DNA of 64,000 bases from Paraburkholderia aromaticivorans (GTDB taxonomy: Bacteria; Pseudomonadota; Gammaproteobacteria; Burkholderiales; Burkholderiaceae), in NCBI RefSeq assembly GCF_012689525.1, contig NZ_CP051516.1, positions 496,001 to 560,000 on the forward strand, read 5' to 3'. Positions 41,008 to 50,102 of the stretch are shown one piece after another. Below the pieces are notes generated by a model. The model searched no databases. It was given only the letters and a program-made list of their open reading frames with translations, and had not been told where the DNA came from. Position 1 is the first letter of the stretch. Each line of letters starts with the position of its first letter. Both the position numbers and the translations under genes were made by a program.

Positions 41008-42462
41008 ATGTCCGAACGTAAGCTCACCAGTGCCGCCGGCGCACCCGTCGCCGACAACCAGAATTCGATGACCGCCGGCGCGCGCGGTCCGGTTGTTTTG
41101 CAAGATGTCTGGCTGCTTGAAAAACTCGCCCACTTCGATCGTGAAGTGATTCCGGAACGCCGTGTTCACGCCAAAGGTTCGGGCGCGTTCGGCACGCTGA
41201 AGGTCACGCACGATATCTCGCGCTACACGAAGGCAAAGGTGTTCGCGCAAGTCGGCAAGGAAGCGCCGCTTTTCATGCGCTTTTCGACGGTCGCCGGCGA
41301 GCGCGGCGCAGCCGACGCCGAACGCGACGTGCGTGGTTTCTCGATCAAGTTCTACACGGAAGAAGGCAACTGGGACGTGGTCGGCAACAACACGCCGGTG
41401 TTCTTTATCCGCGATCCGCTGAAGTTTCCGGACTTCATCCACACGCAAAAGCGTGACCCGTACACCAACATGCGCAGCAATGTCGCCGCGTGGGATTTCT
41501 GGTCACGTCACCCGGAATCGCTGCATCAGGTGACGATTCTGATGAGCGACCGCGGCATTCCGCAGAATTACCGTCATATGCACGGCTTCGGCTCGCACAC
41601 GTATTCGTTCATCAACGCCGACAACGAGCGTTTCTGGGTGAAGTTCCATTTCAAGTCGATGCAAGGCATTGAGAACTTCACCGATGCCGAAGCGGCACAA
41701 GTGGTCGCGCAAGACCGCGAAAGCGCGCAACGCGATCTGGTCGGCAGCATCGACGCGGGCAACTTCCCGAAGTGGCGCTTCGCCATTCAGGTGATGCCGG
41801 AAGTGGAGGCGGCCACGTATCGCTTCAATCCGTTCGACATCACGAAAGTGTGGTCGCAGAAGGACTATCCGTTGATCGACGTCGGCACGATCGAGTTGAA
41901 TCGCAACGCACAGAACTACTTTGCCGACGTGGAGCAGGCCGCGTTCACGCCCGCCAACGTGGTGCCGGGTATCGGCTTCTCGCCGGATCGTCTGCTGCAG
42001 GGCCGTCTGTTCTCGTATGGCGACACGCAGCGCTATCGACTCGGCATCAACCACCACCAGATTCCGGTGAATGCAGCGCGCGTGCCGAGCCCGCATTCGT
42101 TCCATCGCGACGGCGCGATGCGCACGGACGGCAACCTCGGCGGCAACGTGAATTACGAGCCGAACCGCTTCGGCGACTTCGCGCAGGACGCCAACGCGTC
42201 CGAACCGCCGCTCGCGGCGGGCGCGGTGGATCGCTACGAGCATCGCCTGGACGACGACTACTACACGCAGCCAGGTATGTTGTTTGCGCTGTTCGATGCG
42301 GCTCAGCGCGAGCGTTTGTTCGGCAACATCGCACGCCATATCAACGGTGTGCCGCAGGAAATCGTTGCGCGTCAGATGGAGCATTTCCGTCGTGCCGATC
42401 CCGCTTACGCGGAAGGCGTGGTCGCCGCGATGGCCGACCTCGCGGAACGCAACCAGAAGTAA
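41008..42462 (+). CDS. katA: Monofunctional haem catalase (small-subunit, clade 3 type)
   Basis: The 484-aa enzyme dismutates hydrogen peroxide. The active-site His54 lies in [12 protein letters not shown]. The distal Asn lies in [20 protein letters not shown], and the proximal haem Tyr337 in [14 protein letters not shown]. The length suits the small-subunit NADPH-binding group. AGGAG at 40997-41001 fixes the ATG at 41008. Location between oxyR and dps implies OxyR control. B. pseudomallei has katG at this place (recalled), so the catalase type differs here. The symbol katA is by family only. Confidence 0.93.
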   Translation: MSERKLTSAAGAPVADNQNSMTAGARGPVVLQDVWLLEKLAHFDREVIPERRVHAKGSGAFGTLKVTHDISRYTKAKVFAQVGKEAPLFMRFSTVAGERGAADAERDVRGFSIKFYTEEGNWDVVGNNTPVFFIRDPLKFPDFIHTQKRDPYTNMRSNVAAWDFWSRHPESLHQVTILMSDRGIPQNYRHMHGFGSHTYSFINADNERFWVKFHFKSMQGIENFTDAEAAQVVAQDRESAQRDLVGSIDAGNFPKWRFAIQVMPEVEAATYRFNPFDITKVWSQKDYPLIDVGTIELNRNAQNYFADVEQAAFTPANVVPGIGFSPDRLLQGRLFSYGDTQRYRLGINHHQIPVNAARVPSPHSFHRDGAMRTDGNLGGNVNYEPNRFGDFAQDANASEPPLAAGAVDRYEHRLDDDYYTQPGMLFALFDAAQRERLFGNIARHINGVPQEIVARQMEHFRRADPAYAEGVVAAMADLAERNQK

Positions 42463-42547
42463 GCGGCAATTGAGCAGTTGAAGTCATGCAGCAAAGCGGG
42501 CGCATTTGCGTCCCGCTGGTACCGATGCGAACCGAAGGAGCACGATC

Positions 42548-42706
42548 ATGATGCAGATGATGATGGCCACGTTGGGCGGCACGTCACGCGCACGTAGCGC
42601 GCAGCAGTACGCATTGATGGCGCGCAAGGCAGTGGGCTTGGCGATCGTCGCGAGCGGGCTTGCGGTGATCGTCGCGCAGGCGCTGCAACACACGTTAGGC
42701 GGCTGA
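42548..42706 (+). CDS. 52-aa single-helix membrane protein between catalase and dps
   Basis: ATG at 42548 follows AAGGAG (42535-42540) with a 7-nt spacer. The product is Met-rich at its start ([11 protein letters not shown]). It then has a basic stretch ([15 protein letters not shown]) and one hydrophobic helix ([19 protein letters not shown]) ending QHTLGG. It lies 85 nt after the catalase gene on the same strand, probably on the same transcript. Function is unknown. The good ribosome binding site and helix argue that it is real. Confidence 0.6.
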   Translation: MMQMMMATLGGTSRARSAQQYALMARKAVGLAIVASGLAVIVAQALQHTLGG

Positions 42707-42860
42707 TCGAAGCCCACTCCGTGGATGCGGCAAGTGGCCACGCGTCATACGAACGCAGCAGTTTTCCAGGCTAAACTGTCGAGCGTTCGAGCTGTCGAGT
42801 TTGCTATCCGCAGACCGTCACTTTGCCGACCGGTTCGTATCACTCTTCAAAGGAGTCATC

Positions 42861-43358
42861 ATGGCCAAAAAAGAAGTCGCAGCAGCCGTACAGCACGTCA
42901 ATATCGGGATCAGCGACAAGGATCGCAAGAAGATTGCAGAGGGTCTGTCGCGCTTGCTCGCCGACACCTACACGCTGTATTTGAAGACCCACAACTTCCA
43001 CTGGAACGTGACGGGTCCAATGTTCAATACGCTGCACCTCATGTTCGAAACGCAGTACAACGAGCTGGCGCTGGCGGTCGATTCGATCGCTGAACGGATT
43101 CGCGCGCTGGGCGTGCATGCGCCGGGCAGCTACAAGGAATTCGCCAAACTGTCGTCGATTCCGGAAGCGGACGGCGTGCCGGCCGCGGAAGAAATGATCC
43201 GCCAACTGGTCGAAGGTCAGGAAGCTGTCGTGCGTACCGCGCGCGCGATTTTCCCGTCGACGGAAGCCGCCAACGACGAGCCGACCGCCGACCTGCTGAC
43301 GCAACGCATGCAAACGCATGAAAAGACCGCGTGGATGCTGCGTTCGATGCTGGCTTAA
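42861..43358 (+). CDS. dps: DNA-protecting ferritin-like protein Dps
   Basis: Dps is a dodecameric mini-ferritin that binds DNA and uses peroxide to oxidise Fe(II). The 165-aa chain has the interface ferroxidase motif in [20 protein letters not shown] and [21 protein letters not shown] Lys-rich N-terminus ([19 protein letters not shown]) may contact DNA. AGGAG at 42851-42855 precedes the ATG. In B. pseudomallei dpsA is co-regulated with the catalase by OxyR (recalled), and the layout here suggests the same. Confidence 0.95.
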   Translation: MAKKEVAAAVQHVNIGISDKDRKKIAEGLSRLLADTYTLYLKTHNFHWNVTGPMFNTLHLMFETQYNELALAVDSIAERIRALGVHAPGSYKEFAKLSSIPEADGVPAAEEMIRQLVEGQEAVVRTARAIFPSTEAANDEPTADLLTQRMQTHEKTAWMLRSMLA

Positions 43359-43434
43359 GTATCTGCGCGCACGGCGTCTCGTTTCGGCGCCGGCGTTGAA
43401 GTTGACGCTGACGCTGACGTTGAGTGCGACACCA

Positions 43435-43468
43435 ACAAAGCCTCCCTGCACGGGAGGCTTTGTTTTTT
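43435..43468 (+). terminator. Intrinsic terminator after dps
   Basis: ACAAAGCCTCCC (43435-43446) pairs with GGGAGGCTTTGT (43452-43463), followed by a T-run through 43468. It should end the catalase-dps transcript before ubiA. Confidence 0.9.
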
Positions 43469-43567
43469 GCGGCGCCGGCTTGGGCTGCCCTGCCAGCCCG
43501 GAAGCGGCCCGCCGTCCGCATCCCGTAAAATAGCCGTACCGCCTTCGCACTTTCACCGACTCCGCCC

Positions 43568-44431
43568 ATGTTCGCCCGACTTCCCCTGTATCTGCGCCTC
43601 GTGCGCATGGACAAGCCGATCGGCAGCCTGCTGCTGCTTTGGCCGACGCTCAACGCGCTGTGGATCGCCTCCGACGGTCATCCGACGTGGCCGCTGCTGG
43701 TGATTTTCACAGTGGGCACGGTGCTGATGCGCTCGGCGGGCTGCGCGATCAACGATTACGCGGATCGCGACTTCGATCGCTACGTGAAGCGCACGGAGAA
43801 TCGTCCGATCACGTCGGGCAAGATCAAGGCGTGGGAAGCGGTGGCGCTGGCGGTCGCGTTGTCGTTGCTGGCGTTTCTGTTGATTCTGCCGCTGAATACG
43901 CTGACCAAGGAACTGTCGGTGGCGGCGCTTTTCGTCGCCGGTTCGTATCCGTTCACCAAGCGGTTTTTCGCGATTCCGCAGGCGTATTTAGGAATCGCGT
44001 TCGGCTTCGGCATTCCGATGGCGTTCGCCGCGATTCAGGGCCACGTGCCGCTGCTCGCGTGGGTGATGCTGCTGGCCAACGTGTTCTGGTCGGTGGCGTA
44101 CGACACCGAATACGCGATGGTCGACCGCGACGACGACATCAAGATCGGCATCCGCACGTCGGCGCTCACGTTCGGCCGCTTCGACGTGGCCGCGATCATG
44201 CTCTGCTACGCGGCGACGCTGGGGATTTACGTCGGTATCGGCGTGATGCTCGGCTTCGGCGTGCTGTACTGGCTGGGATGGGCGGCGGCCGCAGGCTGCG
44301 CGATCTATCACTACGCGCTGATTCGCAACCGCGAACGGATGGCGTGCTTCGCCGCGTTCCGGCATAACAACTGGTTGGGCGGCGCGCTGTTTGTCGGTAT
44401 TGCCGCGCATTACGCGGCGAGCTCGTTTTAA
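43568..44431 (+). CDS. ubiA: 4-hydroxybenzoate octaprenyltransferase
   Basis: UbiA prenylates 4-hydroxybenzoate in the inner membrane, the first committed step of ubiquinone synthesis. The 287-aa chain has about eight helices. Both Mg2+-diphosphate Asp motifs are present: [20 protein letters not shown] and [18 protein letters not shown]. The N-terminus [20 protein letters not shown] is typical. The gene has its own upstream terminator from dps and is convergent with proC. Confidence 0.96.
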   Translation: MFARLPLYLRLVRMDKPIGSLLLLWPTLNALWIASDGHPTWPLLVIFTVGTVLMRSAGCAINDYADRDFDRYVKRTENRPITSGKIKAWEAVALAVALSLLAFLLILPLNTLTKELSVAALFVAGSYPFTKRFFAIPQAYLGIAFGFGIPMAFAAIQGHVPLLAWVMLLANVFWSVAYDTEYAMVDRDDDIKIGIRTSALTFGRFDVAAIMLCYAATLGIYVGIGVMLGFGVLYWLGWAAAAGCAIYHYALIRNRERMACFAAFRHNNWLGGALFVGIAAHYAASSF

Positions 44432-44455
44432 GTTTTCGGGCGCCGCCGAACGCGC

Positions 44456-45271
44456 TCACTGCTTGCCGAACTCGTCGCCCATTTCTTTCGCGCGGGCATC
44501 CGCGGCAAGCGCGCCACGCACGATCGCATCCTTGATGCCGCTCGCGTCGAACGACGCCAGAGCCGCCGCCGTCGTGCCGCCTTTGGACGTCACGCGTTCG
44601 CGCAGCAAGCTCGGCGGCTCGTCGGAATTCGCCGCCAGTTGCGCCGCGCCGGTGAAGGTCGCCACTGCGAGCGCGCGGCCTTGCGCCTCATCCATGCCGA
44701 GCTGGCGCGCGGCTTCCTGCAACGCCTCGATGAAATAGAACACGTAGGCCGGCCCGCTGCCCGAGATCGCGGTGACGGCGTCGATCTTCGCTTCGTCGTC
44801 GAACCAGACCGTTTCGCCGACCGCGCCCAGCACTTGCGACGCGAGCGCGCGGCCCGCTTCGTCGACGCTGCCAGTTGCCACGAGGCCCGTCACGCCCATG
44901 CCGATCAGCGCCGGCGTATTCGGCATGACACGCACGATACGGTTGTGCCCATTCAACCAGCGCGACATATCGCCCATGCGAATGCCGGCGACGATGCTCA
45001 CGGCCAGCTGCGACGCGTTCAGATGCGGCGCCACCGCCTCGGCGACGCTCTTCAGGATCTGCGGCTTCACCGCCAGCACGACGGCGTCGTACGCGGCGAG
45101 CGCGGCATCCGCGGCGGCGCCGGTCTTGATGCCGAATTGCTGCTCATTGCGCTTGCGCGCGTCTTCGTTGGGATCGATTGCGTAGAGGTCAGCGGGCGCG
45201 ACGCCACGCTTGATGAGGCCGCCGATCAACGCGGCGGCCATGTTGCCACCGCCGATAAAAGCAATTTTCAT
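44456..45271 (-). CDS. proC: Pyrroline-5-carboxylate reductase
   Basis: ProC reduces pyrroline-5-carboxylate to proline. The 271-aa protein starts with a Rossmann motif (MKIAFIGGGNMAAALIGGLI). It contains VVLAVKPQILKSVAEAVAP, RVMPNTPALIGMGVTGLVA and the signature around ISGSGPAYVFYFIEALQEAA. The ATG at 45271 matches the family start; the longer frame is not conserved. It follows yggS by 57 nt on the same strand, a widely conserved pair. Confidence 0.96.
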   Translation of the reverse strand: MKIAFIGGGNMAAALIGGLIKRGVAPADLYAIDPNEDARKRNEQQFGIKTGAAADAALAAYDAVVLAVKPQILKSVAEAVAPHLNASQLAVSIVAGIRMGDMSRWLNGHNRIVRVMPNTPALIGMGVTGLVATGSVDEAGRALASQVLGAVGETVWFDDEAKIDAVTAISGSGPAYVFYFIEALQEAARQLGMDEAQGRALAVATFTGAAQLAANSDEPPSLLRERVTSKGGTTAAALASFDASGIKDAIVRGALAADARAKEMGDEFGKQ

Positions 45272-45328
45272 GATGTTCCGAATGAAGTGCCGTGAAGAGC
45301 CTAAGGAGCCTGAAAAGGCCCGCAAGGG

Positions 45329-46027
45329 TCAGTTAGAGTAATCTCGCGCGCCGAAGATGGCGGTGCCGACGCGCACGATCGTCGCGCCTTCCAGCACGGC
45401 GGCCTCGAGGTCGCTCGACATGCCCATGGACAGCGTGTCGAGTTCGAGTCCGTCGTTACACAGACGCTCGAACAACTCGCGCAAGTGCCGATGCGGCACG
45501 CGTTGCTCGTCGATGCCGCCGGCCGGCTCTGGAATCGCCATCAGGCCGCGCAAGTTCAGCTTCGGCAGCGCGGCGATCGCTTGCGCGACTTCCACCGCCT
45601 CGGGAATGCTCACGCCGCTCTTCGACGCCTCGCCGCTGATGTTGACCTGCAGACAGACGTTGAGCGGCGGCAAATTATCGGGACGCTGCTCCGAGAGTCG
45701 CTGCGCGATCTTCAACCGATTGACCGAATGCACCCAATCGAACTGTTCGGCGACCAGCCGCGTCTTGTTCGATTGCAACGGGCCGATGAAATGCCATTCG
45801 AGCGTGGCGCGCAGATCGGCGAGCGCCTCGATCTTGGTGAGGGCTTCCTGCACATAGTTTTCACCGAACGCGCGCTGGCCGGCGTGGTAGGCGGCGCGCA
45901 CGTCTTCGGCGGGGAAGGTTTTGGAGACCGCGAGCAGATGGACCGAACGCGTATCGCGTCCGGCCACGTGCGCGGCCATGGCGATGCGCTGCTGCACCGC
46001 CTCGAGGTTGTGAATCAGATCGGGCAT
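45329..46027 (-). CDS. YggS/PLPBP-family pyridoxal phosphate homeostasis protein
   Basis: The 232-aa protein is a PLP-binding TIM barrel like the N-terminal domain of alanine racemase. It shows VHLLAVSKTFPAEDVRAAY with the PLP-bound Lys, FGENYVQEAL, WHFIGPLQSNKTRLV, and LSMGMSSDLEAAV. It is thought to buffer free PLP and affects amino-acid pools. Adjacency with proC is conserved in many bacteria. ATG at 46027 (MPDLIHNLEAV) is the family-consistent start. Confidence 0.95.
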   Translation of the reverse strand: MPDLIHNLEAVQQRIAMAAHVAGRDTRSVHLLAVSKTFPAEDVRAAYHAGQRAFGENYVQEALTKIEALADLRATLEWHFIGPLQSNKTRLVAEQFDWVHSVNRLKIAQRLSEQRPDNLPPLNVCLQVNISGEASKSGVSIPEAVEVAQAIAALPKLNLRGLMAIPEPAGGIDEQRVPHRHLRELFERLCNDGLELDTLSMGMSSDLEAAVLEGATIVRVGTAIFGARDYSN

Positions 46028-46064
46028 GACGGAACCGGAAGTCCAGCGAAAGTCGATTACCGGA

Positions 46065-47291
46065 TTATACGGACAGCATGTGCTCGACCAGTTCGATCCA
46101 GTGCGCGACCGGTGTCGATGTGCCGCTTTGCAGATGCGCAATGCAGCCGACGTTCGCCGACACGATCACCTGCGGCTCCTGCGCCTGCAGCCGATCGAGC
46201 TTCTGATCGCGCAGCGCGTACGAGAGCTTGGGCTGCGTCAGCGAGTAGGTGCCGGCCGAGCCGCAGCACAGATGACTGTCGGCGGGCAGACGCACTTCGA
46301 CGCCCAGCGCGGTCAGCAGATGCTCGACCTTGCCGCGAATCTGCTGGCCATGCTGCAACGTACAGGGCGGATGAAACGCCACCGTGTGAACCGAGCGGCG
46401 GCGCGTGACCGAGACCAATGCTTCTTCGAACTCCGGCAGGATCTCCGCGACGTCGCGCGTCAGTTCCACCACGCGCCGCGCCTTCTCCGCATACGCCGGA
46501 TCGTGGCGCAACAGGTGCGCGTATTCCTTGACCGTCGCGCCGCAGCCGGACGCGTTCATCACGATCGCCTCCACGCCTTGTTCGATGTACGGCCACCATG
46601 CGTCGATGTTGGCGCGCAGGTCGTCGAGCGCGTCGTCGTTGTAGCCCAGATGCAGACGGATCGCGCCGCAGCAGCCGGCATCCGGCGCGATCAGCGTTTC
46701 CATGCCGAGCGCGTCGAATACGCGCGCGGTGGCGATGTTGACGTTCGGCATCATCGACGGTTGCACGCAACCCGCCAACATCAGCATCTTGCGCGGATGT
46801 TTCGCCGTTGGCCATTCGAGCGGACGTTGCCGCGCGGGTACTTTGTCGCGCAGTTTCTTGGGCAGCAACGGACGAAAATGCTGGCCGATGCGCATGGTCG
46901 GCGTGAACAGCGCGCTGTTCGGCACAAAGCTCGCGAGCACCCGGCGCACCAGCCGTTGACTGAACGGGCGCGTGACTTTTTCTTCGGTGAGCTTGCGGCC
47001 GATTTCCACCAGCCGGCCATATTGCACGCCGGATGGGCAGGTCGATTCGCAACTGCGGCAGGTCAGGCACCGGTCGAGATGGACCTGCGTGCTGCGCGTG
47101 ACCGGCGCGCCTTCGACCATCTGCTTGATCAGATAGATCCGTCCGCGTGGGCCGTCGAGTTCGTCGCCGAGTATCTGATAGGTCGGGCAGGTGGCCGTGC
47201 AGAAACCGCAATGCACGCAATTACGCAGGATGCCGTCGGCTTCGTCGCCATCGGGCGTGTTGCGAATGAAGTCCGCGAGGTTGGTTTGCAT
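46065..47291 (-). CDS. glcF: Glycolate oxidase iron-sulfur subunit GlcF
   Basis: GlcF passes electrons from the GlcD/GlcE flavoprotein to the respiratory chain. The 408-aa protein has two 4Fe-4S motifs (CVHCGFCTATCPTYQ and CLTCRSCESTCPSGV). Two CCG domains follow, with LIAPDAGCCGAIRLHLG and LPADSHLCCGSAGTYSL. The start MQTNLADFIRN is at 47291, 8 nt after the glcE stop, while the longer frame reaching 47807 is antisense or off-frame to glcE. Together with glcE and glcD it forms the three-subunit oxidase converting glycolate to glyoxylate. Confidence 0.95.
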   Translation of the reverse strand: MQTNLADFIRNTPDGDEADGILRNCVHCGFCTATCPTYQILGDELDGPRGRIYLIKQMVEGAPVTRSTQVHLDRCLTCRSCESTCPSGVQYGRLVEIGRKLTEEKVTRPFSQRLVRRVLASFVPNSALFTPTMRIGQHFRPLLPKKLRDKVPARQRPLEWPTAKHPRKMLMLAGCVQPSMMPNVNIATARVFDALGMETLIAPDAGCCGAIRLHLGYNDDALDDLRANIDAWWPYIEQGVEAIVMNASGCGATVKEYAHLLRHDPAYAEKARRVVELTRDVAEILPEFEEALVSVTRRRSVHTVAFHPPCTLQHGQQIRGKVEHLLTALGVEVRLPADSHLCCGSAGTYSLTQPKLSYALRDQKLDRLQAQEPQVIVSANVGCIAHLQSGTSTPVAHWIELVEHMLSV

Positions 47292-47299
47292 CGCGTCGC

Positions 47300-48388
47300 T
47301 CAGAAGTCGGGGTAGAGACGGCCGCGATTGAAGATGCGGGCCGGGTCGAAGGCGGTTTTCAGGCCGCGATGGATTTTCATCAGCGGCGCGGGAAGCGGCG
47401 TGAACACGCCGGCTCCGCGGTCGTAGCCGTGACCGGTGCGGAAGATCGTGGCGTGGCCGCCGGCCTGCTTGGCGCTGATGCGCACGGTCTGCGCATCGGT
47501 GTCGGTGATCCACCAGCGCTGGCCGCCGCCCCATTCCATGAGCTGCGCGCCGGGCAGTTGCAGCGGCTCCGTAATCGATGGCAATGCGAGGCGCCACAGT
47601 GCGGCCCGCGGCGGAATGGCCGCGAAGAACGAGTCGGTCTGTTCGCGCACGCCGCCCCAGAAGCGCTCGGCTTCGACCGCATCGACTACTTCGCCGCCGA
47701 GCGCCGTCTTTGCCGACTTGACCGCCGCCTCGGCGCCGGCAAGGCGCAAGACCAGCGTGCCGTGACGCCACGCACTCGCGGTAATCGGCAACGGCCGGCC
47801 GCCCCATTCGTTGAGCTTACGGACCGCGTCGGTGCCGTTCATATCGAACTTGAGCGTGGCTTCGGCCTGCGGCAACGGCAGCACCTTGATCGACAGTTCC
47901 AGGATCAGTCCTAGCGTGCCGAGCGAGCCTGCCATCAGGCGCGAGACGTCATAGCCGGCGACGTTCTTCACCACCTGGCCGCCGAAATGCAGCTTCTGGC
48001 CCTGGCCGTTCATGATCACGGCGCCGAGCACGAAGTCGCGCGCCGCGCCGGCCGACGGGCGGCGCGGACCGGCGATGCCCGCCGCGATGCAGCCGCCGAA
48101 GGTGGCCTGCGGCCCGAAGTGCGGCGGCTCGAAAGCGAGCATCTGATGATGGTCTGCGAGCACGGCCTCGATCTCCAGCAGGGGCGTGCCCGCGCGCGCG
48201 GTGATGACCAGCTCCGCCGGATCGTACGCGATGATGCCGCGATAAGCGCGCGTGTCGAGGATGTCACCTTCCAGCGTCTGACCGTACCAGTCTTTGGTCC
48301 CGCCGCCACGGATGCGCAACGTGCGCCCCTCGGCGCTGGCCGAACGCACATGTTCCGACCACACGGCGACGATGTCGTCCTCTTCCAT
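47300..48388 (-). CDS. glcE: Glycolate oxidase FAD-binding subunit GlcE
   Basis: The 362-aa protein has a truncated VAO-type FAD domain: LRIRGGGTKDWYG, ELVITARAGTPLLEIEAVL, PHFGPQATFGGCIAAGIAGP and GQVVKNVAGYDVSRLMAGSL. This is typical for GlcE, which is shorter than GlcD and needed with it for activity. AGGA lies 6-7 nt before the ATG at 48388. Its stop is 8 nt before glcF. A likely promoter lies in the 149-nt gap after glcD. Confidence 0.95.
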   Translation of the reverse strand: MEEDDIVAVWSEHVRSASAEGRTLRIRGGGTKDWYGQTLEGDILDTRAYRGIIAYDPAELVITARAGTPLLEIEAVLADHHQMLAFEPPHFGPQATFGGCIAAGIAGPRRPSAGAARDFVLGAVIMNGQGQKLHFGGQVVKNVAGYDVSRLMAGSLGTLGLILELSIKVLPLPQAEATLKFDMNGTDAVRKLNEWGGRPLPITASAWRHGTLVLRLAGAEAAVKSAKTALGGEVVDAVEAERFWGGVREQTDSFFAAIPPRAALWRLALPSITEPLQLPGAQLMEWGGGQRWWITDTDAQTVRISAKQAGGHATIFRTGHGYDRGAGVFTPLPAPLMKIHRGLKTAFDPARIFNRGRLYPDF

Positions 48389-48416
48389 GGTGTCCTGCTT
48401 CGTTATGTTTCGTTTG

Positions 48417-48444
48417 ATTGTACCGGGCGGGGGCCCGCTGGCAA
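48417..48444 (-). promoter_or_regulatory. Candidate internal promoter for glcE-glcF
   Basis: On the minus strand TTGCCA (48439-48444) and TACAAT (48417-48422) are separated by 16 nt, close to the sigma-70 consensus. The spacer is a GC-rich near-palindrome. It lies about 28 nt before the glcE start, inside the glcD-glcE gap. Confidence 0.5.
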
Positions 48445-48537
48445 CCAGGAGCGGACCCGCATCGGGTAATCAGGGTGAGAGCAGGAAAAACGGCGCCCAC
48501 GCAGGCTATGCGCGATGCGTCGGCGGGCAGCACAGTG

Positions 48538-50031
48538 TTAAAAACGCGGCAGGTCCGGATGCGGCAGCAAGCCGCCGCGTACGTGCATCTTGCCGTATTC
48601 GGCGCAGCGCGCTCGCGTGGGAATTCCTTTGTCGGGGTTGAGGAGGCCAGGTGCGTCGAAAGCCCGCTTGACCGCGTGGAACGTATCGCGTTCTTCCGGC
48701 GAAAACTGCACGCACATCGAATTGATCTTCTCGATGCCGACGCCATGCTCACCGGTCACCGTGCCGCCCAGTTCGACGCACGCTTCGAGAATGTCGCAAC
48801 CGAACGCTTCGGCCCGGTGCCACTCGTCCTGGTCGTTGCCGTTGAACAGGATCAGCGGATGCATGTTGCCGTCGCCCGCATGGAAGACGTTGATGCAGCG
48901 CAGGTTGTAGGTCTTCTCCATCACCTCGATGCGCGCCAGCAGAGGCCCGATACTGCGGCGTGGCACCGTGCCGTCCATGCAGTAATAGTCGGGTGAAATG
49001 CGCCCGGCGGCCGGGAACGCATTCTTGCGCCCCGACCAGAAGCGCAGCCGTTCGTTCTCCGAGCGGGAAATCTGGATGCGGGTGGCGCCCTGTTCGCGCA
49101 GCACCGCGGTCATGCGCACGATTTCATCCGCGACTTCTTCGGGCGTGCCGTCCGATTCGCACAGCAGGATCGCCGCCGCGTCGAGATCGTAGCCCGCGTG
49201 GACGAATTCCTCGACGGCGCGCGTGGCCGGCTTGTCCATCATCTCCAGGCCCGCCGGAATGATGCCCGCCGCAATGATGCCGGCGACCGCGTCGCCGCCT
49301 TTCACGACGTCGTCGAAACTGGCCATGATGACCTGCGCCGTTTGCGGTTTCGGGATCAGCTTGACCGTGACTTCGGTGACGATCGCGAACATGCCTTCGC
49401 TGCCGATCAGCACGGCCAGCAGATCGAGGCCGGGCGCGTCGGGGGCGAGCGAGCCGAACTCGACGATGTCGCCTTCCATGGTGACAGCGCGCACGCGCAA
49501 CACGTTATGCACCGTGAGCCCGTATTTGAGGCAGTGGACGCCGCCGGAATTCTCCGACACATTGCCGCCGATCGTGCAGGCGATCTGCGACGACGGGTCC
49601 GGCGCGTAATACAACCCGTAAGGTGCGGCGGCTTCGGAGATCGACAGATTGCGCACACCCGGTTGCACCGTCGCGGTCCGCGCGTACGAATCGACTTCGA
49701 CGATCTTGCGGAAGCGCGCGAGCGAAACCACCACGCCGTGACGGATCGGCATGGCGCCGCCGGACAGCCCGGTGCCCGCGCCGCGCGGCACGATCGGCAC
49801 GTCGAGGCGGTGGCAGATCTGCACGATGCGCTGCACCTGCGATTCCGTCTCCGGCAACGCGACCGCAAGCGGCAGACGCCGGTAGGCCGCGAGCCCGTCG
49901 CATTCATAGGCGACGGTGTCTTCTTCGCGAAACAGCAAACAATGGGTCGGCAATACGGCCATCAACGCCTGCACGACTTCGCGCTGGCGCTGGGCGAGTA
50001 CTTCGGCCGTCAGTTCAGCGGGTGCGTTCAT
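48538..50031 (-). CDS. glcD: Glycolate oxidase FAD-linked subunit GlcD
   Basis: The 497-aa flavoprotein has a VAO-type FAD-binding domain: VPIVPRGAGTGLSGGAMPI, LYYAPDPSSQIACTIGGNVS and VLIGSEGMFAIVTEVTVKL. The C-terminal substrate domain includes INVFHAGDGNMHPLILFNG and GGTVTGEHGVGIEKI. MNAPAELTAEV at 50031 is preceded by GAGGAG. It is the catalytic subunit of glycolate oxidase. A paralogous dehydrogenase gene lies 71 nt upstream on the same strand. Confidence 0.95.
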   Translation of the reverse strand: MNAPAELTAEVLAQRQREVVQALMAVLPTHCLLFREEDTVAYECDGLAAYRRLPLAVALPETESQVQRIVQICHRLDVPIVPRGAGTGLSGGAMPIRHGVVVSLARFRKIVEVDSYARTATVQPGVRNLSISEAAAPYGLYYAPDPSSQIACTIGGNVSENSGGVHCLKYGLTVHNVLRVRAVTMEGDIVEFGSLAPDAPGLDLLAVLIGSEGMFAIVTEVTVKLIPKPQTAQVIMASFDDVVKGGDAVAGIIAAGIIPAGLEMMDKPATRAVEEFVHAGYDLDAAAILLCESDGTPEEVADEIVRMTAVLREQGATRIQISRSENERLRFWSGRKNAFPAAGRISPDYYCMDGTVPRRSIGPLLARIEVMEKTYNLRCINVFHAGDGNMHPLILFNGNDQDEWHRAEAFGCDILEACVELGGTVTGEHGVGIEKINSMCVQFSPEERDTFHAVKRAFDAPGLLNPDKGIPTRARCAEYGKMHVRGGLLPHPDLPRF

Positions 50032-50102
50032 GTGACTTGTCTCCTCGTGCCTTTCAAGTCCAACGCGGCTGGCTCTCTCATGCAGCCGCGCCTGAATACG
50101 CC

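Noticed and set aside
43397..43430. Short GACGCT/GACGTT tandem repeat after dps
   Set aside because: Only about three imperfect units; too short to call a satellite or regulatory repeat.
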